A program made the position numbers and the translations under genes. The notes under the pieces are model-generated. The model searched no databases and was not told the origin of the DNA. It was given only the letters and a program-made list of their open reading frames with translations. Positions 1 through 6,839 of a stretch of 8,932 bases of DNA are shown one piece after another. This DNA is from an uncultured Erysipelotrichaceae bacterium (GTDB taxonomy: Bacteria > Bacillota_I > Bacilli_A > Erysipelotrichales > Erysipelotrichaceae). Positions within the stretch are counted from its first letter, which is position 1. Each line of letters begins with the position of its first letter. The DNA lies in the NCBI GenBank assembly GCA_937893115.1, contig CALBGK010000246.1, forward strand, positions 1 to 8,932, in the 5' to 3' direction.

Positions 1-114
1 GGGAAACAAGACTACTAGTGCCCAAAAGGTCAAAAAGATATATTTCAAAAAGTCTAGTATCTTTTTCTTCTTCGCTTCTTTCAATACTAAATTTTCATAA
101 GTACTCTTTTCCAT
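1..114 (-). CDS. MalG/UgpE-type sugar ABC transporter permease, N-terminal fragment
   Basis: This is the first 38 codons of a gene that runs off the left edge. It reads from an ATG at 112-114 and starts MEKSTYENLV. A Lys-rich cytoplasmic stretch (EAKKKKILDFLKY) is followed by the beginning of a hydrophobic segment (IFLTFWALVVLFP). That layout is typical of the second permease (MalG class) of carbohydrate ABC importers: a basic N-terminus, then TM1. A strong Shine-Dalgarno sequence, AGGGGTGG at 118-125, overlaps the stop of the upstream MalF-type permease, and only 9 nt separate the two genes. The family assignment rests mainly on context (ATPase, then MalF-type permease, directly before it), because the diagnostic EAA loop lies outside the window. 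The solute-binding protein may follow further downstream. Confidence 0.8.
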   Translation of the reverse strand, partial: MEKSTYENLVLKEAKKKKILDFLKYIFLTFWALVVLFP

Positions 115-123
115 GATCCACCC

Positions 124-1014
124 CTAGTAATGTACATGTTTTTTTGAAACAATCAGATTGATACAAGTAATAGTAAGCACGATGACAAATAGAATGATGG
201 CTGCAGCAGAGGCATAAGATGGATATCCTCCCGCCGTTCCATATAACGTGTCATAGATATATCCAACGATGGTATTCATCTCGGCAGCGTTTAAGTTGGT
301 ACCAAATAGAGCGACAGCATCAGAGTATGCCTTAAAGGCACCGATAAAGCCTGTGATGACAAGATAAAATATCATTGGCGATATCATCGGTAAAGTAATC
401 TTAAAGAAGGTTCTAAACTTACCAGTACCATCTATTTTAGCGGCACTATAGTAGTCTTCATTAACTGAAGCTAGAGCACTAGTCAAGATAAGTATCTTAA
501 AGGGCATGACAACCCATATCGTATAAATACATAGCACTAACATCTTGGCCCAATATGGTCCATCAATAAAATCGATAGGACTGATGCCAAAGATGCCAAG
601 AAGCATATTCACAAAACCATCGGTATAAGCAGTCGGTTTAAATAAAATCATAAATACGAGACCTACTGCCAAAGTATTAGTTATATATGGTAAAAAATAT
701 ATCGTTTGAAATAATTCGCGCAATTTAGAAATCGAACTAAGCGCTAAAGATATCAAAAGTGAAAAGATGGTTGATAATGGCACAGTAATGAATACCAAGA
801 TAAAAGTATTCTTTAAAGCTTGAATAAAATATGGGTCGTGAAGGACATATTCATAGTTGTATAGTCCTACCCCAAAATAACTTTGTGAGGCAGAATTATA
901 ACCCTCCTCAAAAGAATAGACAAAGACATCTATCAGAGGATAAATCATAAAAAAGCCTAAAAATATAATAGCTGGTAAGAGATATAGCCAAGCTTTTTTA
1001 TTATTGCTTTCCAT
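124..1014 (-). CDS. MalF/UgpA-type sugar ABC transporter permease
   Basis: This is an inner-membrane permease subunit of a carbohydrate-type ABC importer, expected to pair with the MalG-type permease that follows and with the ATPase before it. The 296-aa protein has six predicted membrane segments, at about residues 10-30, 70-93, 103-125, 157-180, 208-228 and 265-290. The cytoplasmic EAA coupling loop is clear at about 189-212 (YSAAKIDGTGKFRTFFKITL), with the invariant Gly and the ITLP end; it contacts the ATPase. The length is normal for the family. The ATG at 1012-1014 has an upstream GAGGT Shine-Dalgarno sequence, and the gene start lies 14 nt inside the end of the ATPase gene, which implies translational coupling. 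The substrate cannot be told from the permease: sugars or glycerol-3-phosphate are usual for this family, but no specificity is claimed. Confidence 0.93.
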   Translation of the reverse strand: MESNNKKAWLYLLPAIIFLGFFMIYPLIDVFVYSFEEGYNSASQSYFGVGLYNYEYVLHDPYFIQALKNTFILVFITVPLSTIFSLLISLALSSISKLRELFQTIYFLPYITNTLAVGLVFMILFKPTAYTDGFVNMLLGIFGISPIDFIDGPYWAKMLVLCIYTIWVVMPFKILILTSALASVNEDYYSAAKIDGTGKFRTFFKITLPMISPMIFYLVITGFIGAFKAYSDAVALFGTNLNAAEMNTIVGYIYDTLYGTAGGYPSYASAAAIILFVIVLTITCINLIVSKKHVHY

Positions 1015-2113
1015 GGTCTACCTCAAAATAAATTCTCGATTCATCGCTTATATTAAATAAGAAGACCTTATGAGGCTTTAGATCAAAGGATACGATACCA
1101 TCTTTATTAGAAACGACAGTATCGGAAGGAATGATGGCTCTTACAGTATCGCTCTCGGATCCATCATGCGCAAATATGATACTCTTATCGCGACCCATGA
1201 CTTCTTCATGAATAAGTTTAGTCTTTAAGCGGCCACTTTCCTCTAGTATGAAGGCTTCAGGCCTTATACCGACATAAACTTCTTGGTCTTTGATACCTTT
1301 GACATCTAAAACACCATCTTCACCAAGATATAATATTTCATCTTTGATATAGCCTTTAAATACATTGATTGGCGGATTACCTAAGAATTTAGCGACAAAG
1401 AGATTTTCTGGATTGTCATAAACTTCTTGCGGTCTTCCTATCTGCATGACTAAACCGTCCTTCATAACGATGATGTGGTCACAGATACTCATCGCCTCAT
1501 CTTGGTCATGAGTGACAAAGATAGTTGTGATACCAGTCTTCTTTTGTATTCTTCTAATCTCTTCTCTTGTCTTTAGACGCAAACGAGCATCTAAGTTAGA
1601 TAAAGGTTCATCTAAAAGTAAAACACTAGGCATCTTTACTAGAGCTCTAGCGATAGCTACACGCTGTTGTTGCCCACCAGATAGCTCATTAGGTTTTCTA
1701 TCCATGAGTTCTTCTATCTGTACAAGTTTAGCTACTTCTAAGGCCTTACTGTTCATCTCTTCCTTAGTTAGTTTATCTTTGCCTTTAAGATTGCCCAAAG
1801 GGAATACGATATTCTCTCTTACTGTCATATGAGGATAGAGGGCATAGTTTTGAAAGACTAGACCTACTCCTCGATGCTCAGGCGCTAAATAAGTGACATC
1901 ATTATCCCCGAAATAGATTTTGCCACTGTCTACTGTCAATAGACCACATATCAAATTGAGCGTTGTACTCTTACCACATCCTGACGGACCTAGTAAACCG
2001 ATGAGTTTTCCATCAGGTATGGTAAAAGTAAAATCATTGACGGCGATAATATCATCTTTCTTCTTATCGCGATTTTTAAACTTCTTCGTTACATGTTCCA
2101 AAACAACTTCCAT
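1001..2113 (-). CDS. MalK/UgpC-type ABC transporter ATP-binding protein
   Basis: This is the cytoplasmic ATPase that powers the adjacent sugar-type importer. The protein is 370 aa from the ATG at 2111-2113. Visible motifs are Walker A GPSGCGKST (42-50), Q-loop Gln88 (VFQNYALYPHMTV), signature LSGGQQQ (144-150), Walker B VLLLDEP with catalytic Glu169, D-loop SNLD (172-175) and H-loop His202 (VTHDQDEA). A C-terminal TOBE-like regulatory domain includes GIRPE (282-286). Length and architecture are those of MalK/UgpC/MsmX ATPases, some of which serve several importers. A charged stretch (KNRDKKKDD) sits in the N-terminal beta region before the Walker A motif and looks longer than in MalK. A TTG six bases further upstream is in frame but directly abuts the Shine-Dalgarno sequence, so the ATG is preferred. 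The start lies 2 nt after the FRG stop, and the end overlaps the permease by 14 nt. Confidence 0.95.
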   Translation of the reverse strand: MEVVLEHVTKKFKNRDKKKDDIIAVNDFTFTIPDGKLIGLLGPSGCGKSTTLNLICGLLTVDSGKIYFGDNDVTYLAPEHRGVGLVFQNYALYPHMTVRENIVFPLGNLKGKDKLTKEEMNSKALEVAKLVQIEELMDRKPNELSGGQQQRVAIARALVKMPSVLLLDEPLSNLDARLRLKTREEIRRIQKKTGITTIFVTHDQDEAMSICDHIIVMKDGLVMQIGRPQEVYDNPENLFVAKFLGNPPINVFKGYIKDEILYLGEDGVLDVKGIKDQEVYVGIRPEAFILEESGRLKTKLIHEEVMGRDKSIIFAHDGSESDTVRAIIPSDTVVSNKDGIVSFDLKPHKVFLFNISDESRIYFEVDHGKQ

Positions 2114-2115
2114 AC

Positions 2116-2928
2116 TCAACCCCTCTTTTTCTCATTATATTTTTCACCTAAATCAGCATAACGTCTAGTTATCCAAGCACAGATACCATCTAGTCCTGGA
2201 TAGATGAGACGCTCAGAGATATTGATATAATCCAGTTTATCTCTAATCTCTAGTTTGACCTCCTTAGGAATGATCAATTTATATAGACTGGTGTTATTAA
2301 AATCAATCAAGTCTTCAATCGAATATTCTCTTTTTGAACACATACTAAACAATGCATATTGATTAGACATGCGATTAGTTTGGGAAGCAGGCTCATAAAA
2401 AATAAAAAATGGTTTCTTCGAAAGACTTTCAAACTCTTCTAAATTAGTTGCATGTCTTTCAATCATCGCCATTGTGAAACTCTGTGCCCTAGAAGTTTCT
2501 AACTCCTTAGCTAGACATTCTGGTAAGTCCTTCTCCCCCTCTAACATATCCATGCAGTAGATGGCGCCATCTCTATCATATTTATAGATATCTTCCGTCG
2601 CAAAATGGGCTGCTACTAAAGGTGAATAGGTCCAATCTAAAAGTCTTGTCGGAAGACCATAGTGTTGTCCCATAGCTAGTATTTGCCAAAATGAATTACA
2701 ATCTTTCACATCAGCATAGCCGTATTTCTTAAACGAACGAATAATTGAAGCTTCAAGACTTAAGTCATGGCTGCATATTCGATTCAGTTTAGATACTAGC
2801 CCATAACTTGCATCTGGTATCCCTCTATAGATGAAACTGTTGCGATAACGTTTGGTATGTTCCTCCCAACAATTCTCAAAGACGAGACTTTGCAAATGTT
2901 CAAAACTATTAACTACTATCTCTTTCAT
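2116..2928 (-). CDS. FRG domain-containing protein
   Basis: This 270-aa protein consists almost entirely of one FRG domain (named for a conserved Phe-Arg-Gly motif). The motif appears as YRG at residues 34-36 (SFIYRGIPDASYGLVSKLNR), a Tyr for Phe change. The strongly conserved core follows at 88-110, with QHYGLPTRLLDWT and then SPLVAAHFA. Later conserved parts are a Gln/Asn-rich segment near 179-195 (EPASQTNRMSNQYALFS) and the C-terminal block LIYPGLDGI (241-249), equivalent to the usual FPDLDGL-type end. The domain therefore looks complete. No signal peptide or membrane segment is seen, so it is probably cytoplasmic. The biochemical role of FRG domains is not established to my knowledge; they occur scattered in accessory and phage-related contexts. 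The ATG at 2926-2928 is chosen over a GTG at 2962-2964 because of its GAGGAG site 7 nt upstream. It begins 1 nt after the GNAT stop. Confidence 0.88.
   Translation of the reverse strand: MKEIVVNSFEHLQSLVFENCWEEHTKRYRNSFIYRGIPDASYGLVSKLNRICSHDLSLEASIIRSFKKYGYADVKDCNSFWQILAMGQHYGLPTRLLDWTYSPLVAAHFATEDIYKYDRDGAIYCMDMLEGEKDLPECLAKELETSRAQSFTMAMIERHATNLEEFESLSKKPFFIFYEPASQTNRMSNQYALFSMCSKREYSIEDLIDFNNTSLYKLIIPKEVKLEIRDKLDYINISERLIYPGLDGICAWITRRYADLGEKYNEKKRG
2120..2126 (-). promoter_or_regulatory. ABC ATPase Shine-Dalgarno site (decides start)
   Basis: AGAGGGG on the minus strand is embedded in the last codons of the FRG gene and ends 6 nt before the ATG at 2111-2113. An in-frame TTG at 2117-2119 touches the site with no spacer and so cannot use it. 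Confidence 0.75.
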
Positions 2929-2929
2929 C

Positions 2930-3844
2930 CTAATACTCCTCGCGCATATATAAAGCCTTATCACTCAATTTAAAAACTTCTGTCACATCTTTTATGTCAC
3001 TGTGATATAAGCGATTAAATAAGTCAATCTCATTAATTCTAGCCATCGTATAAGGTTTTATCTCCTTAGTCTTTACTTTGATGTACTTATCTATCTCTTC
3101 ACTTTTCGATAAATACACTTCAACAATATCTCTAATTGTAAATAAATAGTCAAGTAGGGAAATAAAAGTTTTTAAATCTTCATAAATCATCTCTTCGACA
3201 TAGATATGATTATCATAGATATGATAGATACAATATCCTTTAATATCATTCTCATAATATCCTATAATCTTAGAGCCTTCATATTCTATTTTTTTCAACA
3301 ATAAAGAAAAGTCTTTTAAAAAACGAACGTGATAACCTTGAAAATGCGATACAAAGCTACCATAGGCCTTAAGTAAGTCTTCTGTGTCGGTAATATCTTT
3401 AATCTTGCCAAAGATAAAGCCATCAAAATCCTTCTTGTCAAAGACATATCTATTTTGATGATAGATAGTCTTAAAGCCAAATTGCTCATATATCTTAGGA
3501 TTATAAGCCTGTATCATGGTGATCAATTCTTGATGTGATAAATCATCGATAATGGCCTTCATCAGCTCTTGCATATGACCTTGATGGCGATAAGTTTCTA
3601 GAGTATTCACACCTAATATCATAGATACTCTCAATATTTGATTGTGTATCATATAGGCATGATGATAGACAGATGCAGAAGAGATGATAGTTTCATCTAG
3701 CTTATTGATGTAATGTTTTAAATCATCGTCATCATAAAGACAATCAAAAAAGAAGTCAGTAAAACCTCCGTCATCAAAACTGAAGTTAGACTTCCACATT
3801 TCATATATCGCTTGTTTGTCATCTTTACTAGCTATTTTAATCAT
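2930..3844 (-). CDS. Eis-like GNAT family N-acetyltransferase, lacking a full C-terminal domain
   Basis: This is a predicted cytoplasmic acetyltransferase of 304 aa. The N-terminal GNAT fold (about 1-135) carries the acetyl-CoA pyrophosphate-binding loop YRHQGHMQELM (85-95) and the usual later motif YEQFGFK (119-125). A second GNAT-like half seems to follow, with IKGYCIYHIYDNHIYVEEMI (201-220) and LLDYLF. MARINEIDLF (267-276) then resembles the linker into the SCP2-like domain of Eis-type enzymes. That family is normally about 400 aa, so the third domain is mostly absent here. In Eis the C-terminal carboxylate takes part in catalysis, so activity may differ or rely on the new C-terminus. The substrate is unknown. 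The start ATG overlaps the DUF2156 stop by 4 nt (ATGA) and has no good Shine-Dalgarno sequence of its own, so translation probably depends on coupling. By eye it is more AT-rich than gpmI or the FRG gene. Confidence 0.82.
   Translation of the reverse strand: MIKIASKDDKQAIYEMWKSNFSFDDGGFTDFFFDCLYDDDDLKHYINKLDETIISSASVYHHAYMIHNQILRVSMILGVNTLETYRHQGHMQELMKAIIDDLSHQELITMIQAYNPKIYEQFGFKTIYHQNRYVFDKKDFDGFIFGKIKDITDTEDLLKAYGSFVSHFQGYHVRFLKDFSLLLKKIEYEGSKIIGYYENDIKGYCIYHIYDNHIYVEEMIYEDLKTFISLLDYLFTIRDIVEVYLSKSEEIDKYIKVKTKEIKPYTMARINEIDLFNRLYHSDIKDVTEVFKLSDKALYMREEY
2936..2941 (-). promoter_or_regulatory. FRG gene Shine-Dalgarno site (decides start)
   Basis: GAGGAG on the minus strand ends 7 nt before the ATG at 2926-2928 and lies within the last codons of the GNAT gene. 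The longer reading from GTG at 2962-2964 would place this site inside the coding region and would add a stretch unrelated to the domain (IRLYICARSIR). Confidence 0.75.
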
Positions 3845-4737
3845 ATGCTTAAACTATACTTTTCAATTAAATATTCCGGATGATAGGAGAGTTTAGACTC
3901 TCTTAACTTCTCTATGCCCATATCATCTTCACGATTCAAATATATATAATCACTAAAATTGCGCTTAAAGAATTCACTTAATAGAGCTTGTGATAATCCG
4001 ATAATCTCATGATTGGCCTTTTCCACATTCTCTTGTATCATCCTATCCGATAAAGGTGAAGCTAAGATAAAACCTTCTATCTTGCCATCTATTTTTATGA
4101 TACCAGCCTTATAATCCAAGACTTCATAGGCATCTAGCACTTGTAAGATGCCAGCTCTTTCTACTATCAATGTATCGCTTTTCGCCTCTAAGCTTAAGAT
4201 ATATTCTTTCACTTCTTCCCTATTTTCAGCATTTAAGTCTTCATATGCATAACGGTCAGCATATAACTTGAGAAAATTATTTAAGTGATTGCGCTTCTTT
4301 TGCATCTTCTTGCCCTTAAATCCCTTAAAATTCTCTAGCTTATATACATAGTCATAGCCATCTCGAATATCTTCGACTCGATACTTATCGTTAGCTATAA
4401 GCAATAAGTCTTTATATTCCTTGATGACACAAGAGATAGAAAAAGGAATCTCACATTCATTAAAGAGCTCATGAGCCTTATTAGTAGCTTCTATAAAATA
4501 TTTTTTAGCACATAAAGGCATATAGATAAAGGCTTCACCATTATGTACGCTTGCTATCAACATATAATTGTCATCAACATATTTATATAACGGATACATA
4601 TCCATCCAAGTAAACATCGTGATGATATTGTGATTAGACTCTTCATAAGTAGTCTTATCCAAATACTTTTTGATGAGACTTATATCATGTAAGGTCACAG
4701 GTTGAAAGGCTTTGGTCAAGATACAATCAAAATTCAT
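3841..4737 (-). CDS. DUF2156 (MprF C-domain-like) protein
   Basis: This 298-aa soluble protein belongs to the DUF2156 family, which is related to the C-terminal aminoacyl-phosphatidylglycerol synthase domain of MprF and has a tandem GNAT-like fold. Diagnostic segments are the basic stretch KGKKMQKKRNHLNNF (141-155) and the near C-terminal YLNREDDMGIEKLRESKLSY (266-285), followed by HPEYLIEKY. There is no membrane segment, unlike full MprF, so it is not a lipid flippase. In MprF this domain transfers amino acids from tRNA to lipid. Whether the short stand-alone forms do so is unknown, and the acceptor should not be assumed. The gene starts 11 nt inside the end of the small membrane protein gene and ends in an ATGA overlap with the GNAT gene. 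That pairing suggests the two transferase-like proteins are made together. The start has only a weak A/G-rich site. Confidence 0.87.
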   Translation of the reverse strand: MNFDCILTKAFQPVTLHDISLIKKYLDKTTYEESNHNIITMFTWMDMYPLYKYVDDNYMLIASVHNGEAFIYMPLCAKKYFIEATNKAHELFNECEIPFSISCVIKEYKDLLLIANDKYRVEDIRDGYDYVYKLENFKGFKGKKMQKKRNHLNNFLKLYADRYAYEDLNAENREEVKEYILSLEAKSDTLIVERAGILQVLDAYEVLDYKAGIIKIDGKIEGFILASPLSDRMIQENVEKANHEIIGLSQALLSEFFKRNFSDYIYLNREDDMGIEKLRESKLSYHPEYLIEKYSLSI

Positions 4738-4972
4738 CTTCTTTATTTTTGACCTTCACTTTCACATCGATGATGTCATCATCATGGTTTAAGGATTCTC
4801 TTTGTTCAAAATGAACATTTTTATCACTAGCTTTAAAATATTTATATGACTTGTAGAAAATGTAGGCTAATACTGCTAATAATATCAATAATAACCATTT
4901 TAAGATTGGCCATAATATGACTACTAGTACTATTACTACTAACCAATAGGCCACACCATATGAATTTCTCAT
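4727..4972 (-). CDS. Small membrane protein of unknown function
   Basis: I do not recognise this 81-aa protein. Residues 7-42 form a long hydrophobic stretch broken by WP at 21-22. It is best read as two short membrane segments (about 7-20 and 25-41) in a tight hairpin, or one long helix. A Lys/Tyr-rich juxtamembrane patch (KSYKYFK, 41-47) and a hydrophilic, charged C-terminal tail (about 48-81, with DDDIIDVKVKVKNKEDEF) follow and are probably cytoplasmic. There are no cysteines. The ATG overlaps the whiA stop as ATGA and has a very good TAGGAG Shine-Dalgarno sequence at the right distance. The stop overlaps the DUF2156 start by 11 nt. Coupling on both sides and a strong ribosome binding site argue that it is a real gene. 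No function can be inferred beyond membrane location. Confidence 0.75.
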   Translation of the reverse strand: MRNSYGVAYWLVVIVLVVILWPILKWLLLILLAVLAYIFYKSYKYFKASDKNVHFEQRESLNHDDDIIDVKVKVKNKEDEF

Positions 4973-5904
4973 TTATTAACTCCTAAAGATAATTTCTTTA
5001 ATTTATTTAAACGATGATTTAAACCCGAGCGAGATATGCTTTGACCATAAATCTTTTGATATTCATCACACAGTTCAGCCAAGGAACAGTCAGGATTTTG
5101 CATGCGCAAATCGACTATCTCTTTTAATTTATCATCTAAATCATTATAAAGACCACTATCGATGATATTTTGCATCATCTCCATCTGTTTCTTACAAGCT
5201 TCCATACTCTTGATGTCATTAGCTATCTCACAATTATTAAGACGAATGAGAGAATTCTTAAAGTCGCGATTGATGCGCATATTCTCGAAGTTCATCAACG
5301 ATTCATGAGCACCTATACACCTGAGAAAGTCTGAGATGCTGTCAGCTTTTTTAATATAGACGATAATCTTATTTCGACGCTTTGATGTCTTAGCCTCAAT
5401 ATTGAAACGCTCCAAAAGTTTGATGATGAAGTTGGCGTGAGCTTCTTCGTTTAAAGCTATCTCAAGATGATAATTAGTCTTACTAGGTGCATTACATGAG
5501 CCATAGGCAATAAAGGCGCCAGCTAGATAAGCTCTGGCACAGCAATTTTTAGCGACAATAGAAAAACGGGGATAGTTTAATAAACCATTACTTGAATATA
5601 GACCTAAGAATTCTAAAAGATTGATCGCATTATCAAGGATGGTCAAGTGATAGACATTATTCTTCTTGAGTTGTGTCTTTTGGTGAGTGCTGAGTTCTGT
5701 TTCAACTGGATAGACTTCTTTTAAAAGCGAAGCTATGCGTTTGACAGTTGTCGGATTTTCACTCTTGACGACTAATTGTAATTTTTGGTTGCGAATGCTC
5801 AAAGAAGAAGTAAGTTGAACGAGGGCACTGAGTTCTGCCTTGATGCAACATTCCTTTAATTCGTTATATGATACTTCTTGTTTGATCTCTTTGGTAAAAG
5901 ACAT
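4969..5904 (-). CDS. whiA: WhiA family DNA-binding protein (sporulation/division regulator homologue)
   Basis: WhiA proteins combine a LAGLIDADG homing-endonuclease-like N-terminal domain, without nuclease function, with a C-terminal helix-turn-helix. They act in sporulation in Streptomyces and in cell division and chromosome segregation in Bacillus. The protein here has 311 aa, the normal length. The first domain includes the segment CCARAYLAGAFIAYGSCNAP (121-140). The conserved linker RLNNCEIAND (221-230) and the HTH region follow, with NPDCSLAELCDEY, then SISRSGLNHRLNKLKKL (289-305). The stretch between the two HTH halves (DEYQKIYGQS) looks longer than the LLDPPV-type loop of Bacillus or Streptomyces WhiA. 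The start overlaps the last base of the yvcK stop (TAATG) and has an AGAAAGG site; the end overlaps the small membrane protein gene by 4 nt. The usual Bacillus follow-on gene crh is absent. Confidence 0.95.
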   Translation of the reverse strand: MSFTKEIKQEVSYNELKECCIKAELSALVQLTSSLSIRNQKLQLVVKSENPTTVKRIASLLKEVYPVETELSTHQKTQLKKNNVYHLTILDNAINLLEFLGLYSSNGLLNYPRFSIVAKNCCARAYLAGAFIAYGSCNAPSKTNYHLEIALNEEAHANFIIKLLERFNIEAKTSKRRNKIIVYIKKADSISDFLRCIGAHESLMNFENMRINRDFKNSLIRLNNCEIANDIKSMEACKKQMEMMQNIIDSGLYNDLDDKLKEIVDLRMQNPDCSLAELCDEYQKIYGQSISRSGLNHRLNKLKKLSLGVNK

Positions 5905-6839
5905 TAGATATACCTTTCTAAGAGTTCTTCCACTACTTTTTTAATCTTCTCACTGTCATGTCTAACTAGGCCCTTAGAGAAGTCTAATAAATCATAGCTG
6001 AGCACTTTCTTATCAACGCCCTTATCTAAGACTTCAACTGAATTTTGTTTGAGATAGCGCGATAAGATATAAAAAGGAATGACTTCTTTATGTTTAACTA
6101 CTAAGTCGATGATGGCTCCATGACTCTCTAAGGCATCGATGTGATCTTTTAAGTCGTAGTCGAAGGTTTCATTATTTTGCGTCATACAATTGGCAAAATA
6201 TACCTTGGTAGCCTTAGTTTCTTTTAGGGCCTTTTGGATATCGGGAATGATGATATTAGGTAAGATACTAGTGTAGACACTGCCGATACCATAGATGATC
6301 AAATCGGCTTCTAAAACTCTTTGTACTGCCTTATCATAAGCTTTTACTTCATGATCATAAAAGACTTTCTTGATATGATGGTTAAAGCTTGGAATATTAG
6401 CTTCCCCTTTGACGATAGTATCGTCATCCATGATGGCATACAATGATATGACTTCTAAGGAAGATGGCACTACTTCTCCTTTAACTTCCATCAAAGCAGA
6501 AGTCTCTTCAATTGCGTCAACAAAAGAACCACGCATTTGGGTTAAGGCTGTAAGAATTAAATTGCCCAGGTTATGTCCAACGACATCCGTCTCTTCTTCA
6601 CCACTAAAACGAAAATCCATCAAACTAGTCAAAAAATTATCACTCTTAGATAGTGCTACTAGAACATTGCGAATATCGCCCATAGCTGGAACATCATACA
6701 TAGCTCTAAGTCTGCCAGTACTGCCACCATCGTCAGCGACAGTGACAATAGTTGATATATTTACATCTTCTAAATCTTTAATGCCCTTTAAAATTGCGGA
6801 CTGTCCATGTCCACCACCTATCACGACAACATTCTTCAT
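5904..6839 (-). CDS. yvcK: YvcK family protein (gluconeogenesis factor; UDP-sugar-binding)
   Basis: YvcK (MgfK/CuvA) proteins share the fold of CofD-type 2-phospho-L-lactate transferases. In Bacillus and relatives they are needed for growth on gluconeogenic carbon sources and for normal peptidoglycan synthesis, and they bind UDP-sugars. The protein has 311 aa, close to the usual length. Conserved blocks are a glycine-rich loop VVIGGGHGQSAILKGI (5-20), VTVADDGGSTGRLR (32-45), GDIRNVLVALS (54-64), GHNLGNLIL (88-96), IGSVYTSILPN (185-195) and NCMTQNNET (217-225). The first loop reads GGGHGQS where Bacillus has GGGTGLS. A perfect AAAGGAGA Shine-Dalgarno sequence precedes the ATG at 6837-6839, which overlaps the rapZ stop as ATGA. 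It ends sharing one base with the whiA start. The order rapZ-yvcK-whiA is the classical Gram-positive arrangement. Confidence 0.95.
   Translation of the reverse strand: MKNVVVIGGGHGQSAILKGIKDLEDVNISTIVTVADDGGSTGRLRAMYDVPAMGDIRNVLVALSKSDNFLTSLMDFRFSGEEETDVVGHNLGNLILTALTQMRGSFVDAIEETSALMEVKGEVVPSSLEVISLYAIMDDDTIVKGEANIPSFNHHIKKVFYDHEVKAYDKAVQRVLEADLIIYGIGSVYTSILPNIIIPDIQKALKETKATKVYFANCMTQNNETFDYDLKDHIDALESHGAIIDLVVKHKEVIPFYILSRYLKQNSVEVLDKGVDKKVLSYDLLDFSKGLVRHDSEKIKKVVEELLERYI

Noticed and set aside
1512..1832. Plus-strand open reading frame of 106 codons
   Set aside because: It lies wholly antisense to the ABC ATPase signature and Walker B region, is Ser/Leu-rich low-complexity in character, and has no family resemblance. 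It is a shadow frame.
1920..2168. Plus-strand open reading frame of 82 codons
   Set aside because: It is antisense to the ATPase Walker A region and the FRG end, with no independent support.
2116..2928. Reading the FRG gene plus neighbours as a multi-gene phage-defence system
   Set aside because: The adjacent genes are an acetyltransferase-like protein and a sugar-type importer. No nuclease, reverse transcriptase, NAD-consuming, kinase or pore-forming effector is nearby, so only the single FRG gene is a defence candidate.
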